NCBI GenBank assembly: GCA_021234155.1
Contig: JAJEKV010000016.1
Coordinates: forward strand, 17,852,698 to 17,916,697
DNA from: Isoetes taiwanensis
Taxonomy: Eukaryota > Streptophyta > Lycopodiopsida > Isoetales > Isoetaceae
Reading direction: 5' to 3'
Length of the DNA: 64,000 nucleotides
A model generated the notes under the pieces. The model was not told where the DNA came from. It did no database searches and saw only the letters and a program-made list of their open reading frames with translations. Position numbers and translations under genes: made by a program. Shown here piece by piece: positions 56,454 through 64,000 of the stretch. Each line of letters starts with the position of its first letter. The stretch's first letter is position 1.

Positions 56454-56884
56454 CCGCCGGTGGGTTCGCTTGGGCGAACCCGGCAGGGCACGGTTTACGG
56501 CGGCGACAACCCCAACAACCCTGCAATGGCCAGTCAACCCAGGTGCTTGTGGCCCCGCCGGTGGGTTCGCTTGGGCGAACCCGGCAGGGCGAATCTGACG
56601 ACCTGACGACCTCCGGATGACCTGTTACCGCATCGGTAATAATGCCCCCGCCAGTGGGTTCGCCTGGGCGAACCCGGCAGGGCAGCCATAGCCACTGCAA
56701 TCAATGCCATCACAAGGGTGGCCGAACCGGGGTTTGGGTTCGCTTGGGCGAACCCGGTAGCTGTTGCCACGCAAAATCTTCCCCCCGCGACGCTCCCGCC
56801 ACGTCAGGGGCTTGGGTTCGCTTGGGCGAATCCGGCGGGTTCGCCTGGGCGAATTCATGGGGTTCGCTTGGGTGAACCCGGTTG
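56454..56884. repeat. Seven-copy hairpin array, GGGTTCGCTTGGGCGAACCC
   Basis: Copies at about 56454-56488, 56554-56590, 56645-56682, 56730-56760, 56808-56835, 56836-56858 and 56858-56884. The first three share a longer module CCGCCGGTGGGTTCGC..GAACCCGGCAGGGC of ~35 bp; later ones keep only the hairpin. Sequence between copies is unrelated, unlike a tandem repeat, so the modules look inserted or copied one by one. The array is far more GC-rich than its surroundings. Confidence 0.85.
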
Positions 56885-56919
56885 GCTCCTGGAGTTAATT
56901 TCGGGAGCCGATCGAAGCA

Positions 56920-56985
56920 CCGTTAGCACACATTAGCAATTAGCACACATTAGTACTTTATACTACCACAATTTCATAATACACG
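56920..56985. repeat. AGCACACATTAG repeats after the second hairpin array
   Basis: TTAGCACACATTAGCAATTAG, then CACACATTAGTACTTTATACTA. The words and order match 47637-47722, where they follow the other hairpin array. Confidence 0.8.
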
Positions 56986-58480
56986 CATTAGCATACCATA
57001 CAAAGCAATATATGTTTTTTTAATATGTCAATGTTTACCCATAGCTTTATTCAAAGATAGCCTTTTTTTCTTCAAAAAAAAAAAAAAAGGGGATAGCCTT
57101 TTTAAATGGGACATTATATACAATGTATTTTCTAATAAGACACTATACTATACTATGTATTTTTCTATAAACACAATATCCTATGTATTTTCTATGAAAG
57201 AATACTCTCCCCATAAATTTCCTATGTATTTTCTATAATAAATAGACCCTCCCCATGTATTATGTAATGGATACCATATGCACCTATAATGCACATTATA
57301 ACAACTATTATAACAACTGAAAAATAATTACCCTATCTACTTACTTACGTTTACAACTAATATTGCACTATATAAATATTATATTATGACAACTTCAAGC
57401 ACTTTACATGGCTTATTTTCAATACTTATTTAATTGTTTTTTATACCCTGCCTTTTTTTCCCCCCAATATTTGAATTTTGAAATTTGGTACACACCTTTG
57501 TGCCGCAAATCCTTCTTGTACCACTTAGAACGGAGAAACCACTCTGGTTTCCGGCAGATCTGCAACCACGAATCCGCAAAAGGGACTGACAGATCAAATC
57601 GACTTATTGAAGCAGGCTATACACCCCGCGGATCTGGCGACCTCATATAGAAGAAATAAGGAAAGGCACACAAAGAAGGAAAAAAGCTCATAGGAAAAAA
57701 GCTCGCTCACGAAGAAAGGTCGCCGGATAAACCAGCAAGAAAGGAGGTCGACGGATGTTTTGGGCTTCAAGAGGGCTTAGAATCGACAGCATAAAGGAGA
57801 AGCCATGCATAAACTCTGGTGTCGTGAGGGCGGGAGAGGCAGTCGGAGAAGCATAAACTCTGGTGTCGGAGAAGCATAAACTCTGGTCGGATTTGAGGGC
57901 ATGGCAGTCGGAGAAGCCAACTCATGCGAAGAAACTCGCACTGGGTAGGATTTTGGTCGAAGAAAAGGCAGATTTGAAGAAGATCTGAAGAAGAAGAGTT
58001 AGAAAAAGAAGCAGAAGGCAGATCTGAAGAAGAAGAGTTAGAAAAAGAAGCAGAAGCTGCAAAAGAAGGGCCGGGAATGGGGGTACGCCTGGTTTGGAGG
58101 GGGTATGGCACAGAGCTTTGTGGATATAGCGACGGATTTGGAGGATATAATGAAGCGGCCGCAGCTTGGCGAACTACTGAAACTGGTGGGCACTGTAAAT
58201 TTCTGAATATTAGAGCCCACCTGTCTGTCCTGGACTTCTTCCGACTTCTGCTATCATATCTTCTACTTGCTGCTCCCGTTTATACCGCCCAATCCACCTT
58301 CTGCTATCCTATCTTTTGCTTGCTGCTCCCATTTATACCGCCCATCTGCTCTCCTTCTGATATGCTTCTATTTCCCTCTGGTCTGTTCGCTGCCGTCAAC
58401 ATTTTTTGAAGCGCAGGTGGGAAAAACTGGCAGGTGTTGACGCTGCTGCTGTTTTGGGACGTCATGTGCATACTCTGATC
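56986..58480. repeat. AT-rich DNA and short tandem repeats; no gene
   Basis: 57850-57900 repeats GGAGAAGCATAAACTCTGGT. 57965-58060 repeats a ~43-bp unit (GCAGATCTGAAGAAGAAGAG). The forward frame 58077-58409 and the reverse frame 57767-58111 have no recognised motif. Confidence 0.5.
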
Positions 58481-58495
58481 CATCTCCCATCCCTC

Positions 58496-58705
58496 CCTTC
58501 TCGACTCCGCAGTCGGGAAGGATTATAATGTTAAATTCTTTTATTTTTATTTTTATTTTGTATAAGGTTCAATGGGCGCCAACAAAAGAAATATTTGGTG
58601 CCCGTTTCTTACCCCAGGCCATCCGCGAATGGGGCTTCTGCTGAAGGCTTGGGGAGCACAGAAGGGAGGAATCATGCTCTTTCTCGCCTCGTGAGGCGAG
58701 AAAAA
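58496..58705. repeat. Two isolated hairpins like those of the 47-kb array
   Basis: CCTTCTCGACTCCGCAGTCGGGAAGG (58496-58521; halves CCTTCTCGACT and AGTCGGGAAGG) and TTTCTCGCCTCGTGAGGCGAGAAA (from 58680). Same style as the 47.2-47.6 kb units (TTCTCGAC stem), without the shared spacer. Confidence 0.55.
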
Positions 58706-58822
58706 CTTCTCAGAATTGTCTAAATTGTTTAATTTTTTATTTTCTAATTAAATAGTTAATTAATTATATTATTTAGGCTATCTAATTAATCCTTTTATTT
58801 TTTCGATTTTTTTTTTAACCTG

Positions 58823-59160
58823 CCCCTCCCCCTTTTCTTTGCCCTTCCCCCTCCTCCCCTTCCCCAAGAGACCACACCTCCCCTCTCCTTTGCCCTTCCC
58901 CCCCCCCCCCCCTTCCCCAAGAGACCCTCCCCTCCCCTTTGCCCTCCCCTCCTCTTCTTCCCCAAGAGACCCTTCCCCTTCCCTCCACTTTGCCCTTCCC
59001 CTTCTCCACTTCCCTCCCTCCCCATTTGCTCGGCCCCTCCTCTTTGCCCTTTTGCCCTCCTCGTGCTCCTTTGCCTTTCCCCTCCCTCCCTCCCTCCCTC
59101 CCTCCTTCCTGTCTCCCCTTCCTTCCTACTCTTCTTTCGCCACCACCCCCCTTCATCTTC
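58823..59160. repeat. Polypyrimidine tract (CCCCTTCC-rich)
   Basis: Over 300 bp almost free of purines on the plus strand, with repeated CCCCAAGAGACC, CTTTGCCCTTCCCC and (CTCC)n. The long frames in it are compositional artefacts. Confidence 0.9.
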
Positions 59161-59366
59161 TCGGATTGTCGTGTGTAAATGTTATTCTTATTTTATCAAG
59201 GAAAAATCTAATAATGATTCAATCACAACTTACTTTTTTTTTTGCATGAGTCCCATTTTCAGTCCGAGTCCCAAAATTCGAGATTTGTCCCACTTTAATT
59301 AAATATGACTTTAATGCTTATCTAGCTACTTTGCTTAGAAATGTGGCCAGATCTAAGGATCACGCT

Positions 59367-59735
59367 CAATGTTGTACCGTACGTATACCGTACCGTACGT
59401 CCGAAAAGTATTTTTTAAAAAAATACGTATTTTTTGTCATACGTGCTTAAAATGCTTAAAATACGTTTTTTTTTTAATTAAAAAAAAAGCCTTAAATATT
59501 AGTAAAAATGAAACTAAACTACAAATAGATTGTTGGAATGTTGGTTAGCATGCTAATTTTTTATGTAGGAGATCCAGGTTCAATCCCTAGTGAGTACAAA
59601 GTAAGTTTATTTTTAAAAACTAGTGTCTGTTTTTTTAAAAAAAGCTTCAGACATATTTTTTAAAAAATACGTGTACCGTACGGTACGGGAGGGTACGTAT
59701 GTATTTTTAAAAAATACGCGTATTTGAACAACACT
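59367..59735. mobile_element. 369-bp MITE with 9-bp target duplication inside copia gag
   Basis: Flanked by GATCACGCT on both sides (59358-59366, 59736-59744). Deleting it and one copy restores the gag frame (AAG GAT CAC GCT ATT CAG). The ends are weakly inverted (CAATGTTGT and inverse AGTGTTGTT), and inside them GTACCGTACG words and TTTTTTAAAAAAT are inverted. A 9-bp duplication suggests a Mutator-type MITE. The interior (59530-59600) has TTGGTTAGCATGC and CCAGGTTCAATCCCT, a tRNA-like A/B box pair, perhaps a SINE inside. Confidence 0.8.
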
Positions 59736-62561
59736 GATCACGCTATTCAGATGGTAAGGACAGAGTTCGAGCAAGGAGCTGGAGTTGTTGATGATGATCA
59801 GACATCTGAGGTATTGTATATGGGAAAATACAAAGGAAAAAACAAAAGTGGTGCGAACAAAAGCAAAATAGGGCCCTGCTATCACTGTGGCAGCTATGGC
59901 CATTTGAAGAATGAATGCCCAAAGCGTGGTAAAGAAATCATCTGCTATAACTGTGAAGGAAAAGGGCACTTGGCTGTTAATTGCCCAAGCCCAAAAGGGA
60001 CTGTAAGTAAGGGCAGGGGTAGAGGAAAAAATGCAGGGTCACGAGGAGACTATGCAAACAAGGGCAGAAATGCTGCAAAAACAAATCCTGCAATTAATAT
60101 TGCTCAAAACTTCAGAGGGGATGAAGATGAGCAAAATGAAGACGAAGAGATATGTAAATTTGATTTATGTGCATTAAACCAAAGGAATGTTGACAACAAG
60201 ATCATGATTTTAGATTCAGGAGCTGAAAGGACAGTAACATGTTCTTCGGAAATTCTTAAGGAATGCAAAGGTTGTGGAGAAGGATTTGTGCAACTCGGAA
60301 ATGGTGATCTGCAAGAGATAGAAGATTCAGGGATGCTTGAGTTGTACGATTTGGAAGGGAAAGTAGTCAAATTAAGAGATGTGTTGTGTGTTCCTGGGCT
60401 AGTCAGGAATTTGATTTCTGTGTGTCAGCTTGTTGACCTTGGATACAAGGTGGTGTTTGAAAAACTTCAATGTAATGTGTTCTTGAATAATAAAATCGTC
60501 TTTATTGGAAAGAGGGTTGGCAACCTGTTTGGGTTAAATCTTGAACACTATCTGCCGAGTGTAAATGTTATAACTTGTCCTTCTATCAAAACTTGGCATG
60601 AAAGATTATGTCATGTAAACTTTAAAACAGTTGAGCTGCTTATTAAAAAGGGTATCATTGCTGCCCAAAACTCGAAAGTGCTAACCGTAAGTGTCTTGGG
60701 ATGCATACTAGGAAAGCACATGAGGACTTCCGCTCAAAAGGTCGGACAAGAGAGCTAAAGGGTACTGGATCTTGTACACACTGATTTGTGTGGTCCACTG
60801 AACATCACCAGCTTATCAGGTAACAAATACTTCATGACGTTCATTGACGATTTTAGTAGAAAAACAAAAGTTTATTGCATGAAATCTAAGGATTTAGCGT
60901 TTGAAGCTTTCAAAGCATTTGCAAATGAAGTAGAATTAGAAACGGGAAGGAAGATTAAATGCCTGAGGTCAGATAGAGGCGGAGAATATATCTCAGGTAA
61001 GTTTAAAGAATATTGCATTAACAAAGGGATTCGAAGACAATTGACTTGTAGATTCTCACCTCAACAAAATGGTGTCGCCGAAAGGAAGAACCCGACAATT
61101 CTAAATGCTGTTAGGAGCATGCTTAAATATTCTGGCCTGCCTAATTTCCACTGGGAAGAAGCAGTTAATGCATCAGTCTTTGTCCAGAATTTGCTGCCTA
61201 CAATAAGTACCAAAGGTCCTATTCCTGAGATGTTATGGTCTGGAAAAAAACTAGATTATGACAGATTGAAGGCCTATGGCTGTTTAGCCTTTGTGCATGT
61301 GCCAGAAGAATTGAGGGGAAAACTTGATGACAGAGCTTATATAGCCTATTTGGTTGGGTATGACACACAATCAAAGGCATACCGGCTTTATGATCCTAAA
61401 AAAAAGAAGGTATTGATAAGCAGAGACGTCACTTTTGATGAGGATCAATACTATAAAGTCATTCCAAAAATAAATACCCAGGATGAACAGGTAAAAATAG
61501 AGGAGGTCACTAAATTAGAGCAGCAAGTTGAGGTGCAGCCAGAAAAAGGGGTCACGTTTGATATCATTGACATGGAAGACTCAGATAATAACTATGCAAA
61601 TATCATTGATGCTAATGAGTTTGAACAGAATGTGCAGAATATTGAAGAAGATCAACCTGAACCAGAGAGAGTAGAGCCACCTAAGAGAAAGAGGAAAACT
61701 GAGGTTCAAAAACTTCAAGAATATGCTGGTATTGGGGACGAAGGTTATGGACGTGATGAACAAGGAAGAAGTAGAAGACTCATGCATGATTCAGGTGAGC
61801 TGCATGCGCTATTTCAAACCTTAATGCTTTCAGATTATCATGTTCCTAAGAATTATGCAGAAGTCTTAGCATCACCTGAAAGAGATCAGTGGCTGAAAGC
61901 CATGCAAGACGAAATGGCATCTTTTAAAAGAACAGAAACTTATGAACTTATAGATGTGCCAGTTGGTAAAAATATTGTTGGAAATAAGTGGCTTTTCAAA
62001 ATTAAAACAGGAGCAGATGGAGTTACACCCAAATATAAGGCTCGACTTGTTGCCCAAGGTTTTTCTCAGAGAAGAGGGGAAGATTATGAAGAAACGTTTT
62101 CACCTCTGGTCAAAATGAACAGTATTAGAATTCTCTTGGCAATGGCAAATGCTTGCGACCTGGAAATCCATCACATGGATGTTAATACTGCCTTTCTAAA
62201 TGCACATCTGGAAGAAGAAATTTATATGAACAAGCACCAGGATTTGAAGAAGGGAATGATAAAGTTTGGAAACTGAACAAGGCAGTATACGGTCTGAAAC
62301 AATCTCCCAGAGAATGGTATAAATGCATTGATAACTACCTGAGGGAGCAAAGCTTTATGAAATTAAAGAATGATGGAAATTTATATAAGTACCGGCTTGG
62401 CGATGAATGGTGCATTATTGCACTTTATGTTGATGATAACATAATGGTCTCAAAGGGAGTTGGAAGTTCTGGAACATTGCAAAAGGATTCTCAATAAGAA
62501 GTTTCTGATGACAGACTTGGGAGAACTAAAAAAATTCTTGGGAGTAGAAGTGCAACGAGAT

Positions 62562-62641
62562 AGGAAAAATAAAAGACTAAGATTGACCCAAAAGAAGCAA
62601 ATAGAAAAATAAAAGACTAAGATTGACCCAAAAGAAGCAAA
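62562..62641 (+). repeat. 40-bp tandem duplication in the copia RT gene
   Basis: The unit AAAAATAAAAGACTAAGATT..GAAGCAAATAG is present twice with a period of 40 bp (not a multiple of three), so it shifts the pol frame. Confidence 0.85.
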
Positions 62642-63451
62642 TAGAATCCATGCTTGAAAGGTTCAGGATGACAGATTGTAAAACTTGTAAAACCCCTGTT
62701 GTTCCCGGAAACAAATTGTCTGAGAAGATGTGTCCGAAAAATACAGAAGAGAGAATGCAAATGAGAAATATACCATACAGTTCATTGGTCGGATGTCTTG
62801 CTTATATAGCTAACTGTTCAAGACCAGACATAGCATATATTGTCAATATGCTCAGTAGGTATTTGAATGATCCTGGAATGAAGCATTGGATTGCTGCCAA
62901 GCGAGTGTTAAGATATCTAAAAGGGACACAAAATGTTGGTGTAACTTACTGCTCTGAAAACTTAGAACTAAATGCATACTGTGATGCAGATTGGGCTGGA
63001 GACATCGATCAAAGAAAATCAACTTCAGGGTATCTAATCTTCTTGGGAGGAGCACCAGTAGCATGGAAATGTAAAAAACAAACCTGCACAGCCATGTCAA
63101 GTGCAGAAGCAGAGTATGCGTCAGCCACTCTTGCAGCAAAGGAAGGAAATAGTTTGGGAAAGAAGATTAATGCTAGAACTTGGTTATGACTAAAGTAATC
63201 CAACAGAATTGTTATGTGACAATATTAGCTGCATTGCCATGACAAAGGATCCAGTTCTGCATGAGAGATCGAAGCATATAGAGCTGGAGCTGCATTATAT
63301 TAGAGAAGTAGTAGCCAAAGGATATACCAGATTAATATATGTGAACACAGGGAACCAGCTTGCTGATCTTCTGACTAAACCTTTACCTGAACCAAGATTC
63401 ATAACATTGAACGAGATGATTCAGTGCAGGGGCTACAACATGAAGGGGGAA

Positions 63452-64000
63452 TGAAGACACTATGTCATGTTGTAGCAGTATGCTTAATTGCAGTGATATC
63501 TAAGGTTAAAAAGGCAAGTTATTTAAAGTTTGAAGGGGTCGAGATAATCATGCCGAAATATCAAGGGCCTTAGATAATTATATGCAATGATAAAATTAGA
63601 ATGGTTCACATGTATACACGCATTGCCAAAAGGGGTTCGATCCAAACAATGGATGAACCTGTCGGTCCGGCTAGGCAGCCGGATCTGCATATAAAATTGA
63701 AGTAGAAGTTTTTTATGGTTGATTCGGATCTTACAAGGTCGTTTTGGAGAAGTTCGGCTAGTGATAAATCCGATCCATGCTTGGGCTGTCGGGGAATGTT
63801 TAACGATCATAGTTTAATATATTGCAGTGAATCAATGGTATCCTATATTATAATGTTATTGGGTAAGTATGTCGTCAACGAAACCCTAAAATTGACGGCT
63901 CAGATTTAGTTAGAAAGTTAGGTTATGCGGTGGACCCTAACATTCGACGGCTAAGATTTGTGGAAGATGAAAGCGAAAGAGAGAGGGAAAACGAAACTCT
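63452..64000 (+). repeat. Copia 3' LTR (partial, leaves the window)
   Basis: Begins TGAAGACACTATGTC directly after the purine tract GAAGGGGGA. It includes the blocks shared with 33814-33966 and 43273-43513, then 160 bp of new sequence (GTCGTCAACGAAACCC, GACGGCTCAGATTTAG, a purine-rich GAAAGAGAGAGGG). The 3' end is outside the window. Confidence 0.85.

Larger units (their letters stand above)
59300..63454 (+). pseudogene. Copia gag-pol polyprotein
   Basis: Pieces in order: DFNAYLATLLRNVARSKDHA, then after the MITE IQMVRTEFEQ; two zinc knuckles (CYHCGSYGHLKNEC, CYNCEGKGHLAVNC, near 59877-59985); protease ILDSGAERTV (DSGA); WHERLCHVNFKTVELL (pre-integrase); integrase with VHTDLCGPL, FIDDFSRKTKVY, SDRGGEY, NGVAERKN; RT with NKWLFKIKTGADG, ARLVAQGFSQ, MDVNTAFLNA, ALYVDDNIM (YVDD present); RNase H with YCDADWAGD and SSAEAEY. 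Lesions: frame loss near 60680-60758 (TAA), frameshift near 62248, frame loss near 62460, a 40-bp tandem duplication at 62562-62641, and TGA at 63187. The final stop TGA (63452-63454) is the first base triplet of the LTR. Confidence 0.9.
59290..64000 (+). mobile_element. Ty1/copia retrotransposon, 5'-truncated, 3' LTR running off the window
   Basis: Internal region from mid-gag (about 59290) to the polypurine tract (63442-63450), then the LTR from 63452. Domain order gag, protease, integrase, RT, RNase H defines Ty1/copia. The 5' LTR and start of gag are missing; sequence upstream of 59290 is unrelated. A 369-bp MITE sits in gag. The LTR matches the remnant at 33814/43273 at about 98% by eye, so the family was active recently relative to other repeats here. 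Confidence 0.92.

Noticed and set aside
56330-56936. Repeated peptide GFAWANPAG in three frames and its reverse counterparts
   Set aside because: Produced by the GC-rich DNA hairpin modules; open in all frames on both strands, with no codon pattern.
58795-59249. Gly/Arg/Lys-rich and Pro/Ser-rich proteins
   Set aside because: Compositional artefact of the polypyrimidine tract.
63523-63810. Reverse 95-aa frame in the LTR, also seen at 43243-43482
   Set aside because: Conserved only because the LTR is repeated; it has no independent coding signal.

Overview
The window looks like nuclear DNA of a land plant with a large, repeat-rich genome. Support comes from Ty1/copia and plant L1-type elements, PPR and Rab-like gene relics, a plastid-targeted bL12 gene, a plant GRX-like protein with a CxxC tail, and short U2-type introns. 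A fern, gymnosperm or other non-flowering plant seems most likely, but that is only an impression. Intact host genes are scarce; almost everything recognisable is a transposon or a decayed copy.

Layout. 1-8 kb: two reverse-strand relatives of a small HUH (Rep-type) endonuclease, each followed by a tRNA-like segment, plus an array of short inverted repeats and a dispersed ~140-bp repeat. 11.1-12 kb: a TIR element carrying a gene fragment. 13.5-18.5 kb: a PPR relic, a 5'-truncated LINE and a second, different LINE, followed by 419 bp of (TTCC)n. 20.7-24.6 kb: a Rab-like fragment, a fold-back MITE and duplicated palindrome-rich DNA. 24.7-25.9 kb (minus): a five-exon gene for a secreted proline-rich protein with a Hedgehog/intein-type Hint domain. 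27.9-31.6 kb: a decayed multi-exon RING plus Ulp1-type (C48) protease gene. 33.8-43.8 kb: a three-layer nest in which a hAT-like element sits in an L1 and the L1 sits in the LTR of a copia element, with target-site duplications at both inner levels. 44.4-45.1 kb: plastid bL12. 47.2-47.7 kb: a seven-unit hairpin array ending in AGCACACATTAG repeats. 50.0-50.8 kb: a broken GRX-like gene. 51.1-52.9 kb: a small membrane-protein ORF running into fold-back/TIR elements. 55.3-56.3 kb: tandem tRNA-derived SINE units. 56.45-56.96 kb: a second hairpin array with the same AGCACACATTAG flank. 59.3-64.0 kb: a copia element of the same family as the one at 33.8 kb, with a 9-bp-TSD MITE in its gag.

Most notable: the Hint-domain gene; the HUH endonuclease pair; the two hairpin arrays with unrelated stems but a common flank; and an L1 whose three ORFs are joined by stop/start junctions (TAGTAATG and TAATG). 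All calls come from reading the sequence by eye; no database search was possible.
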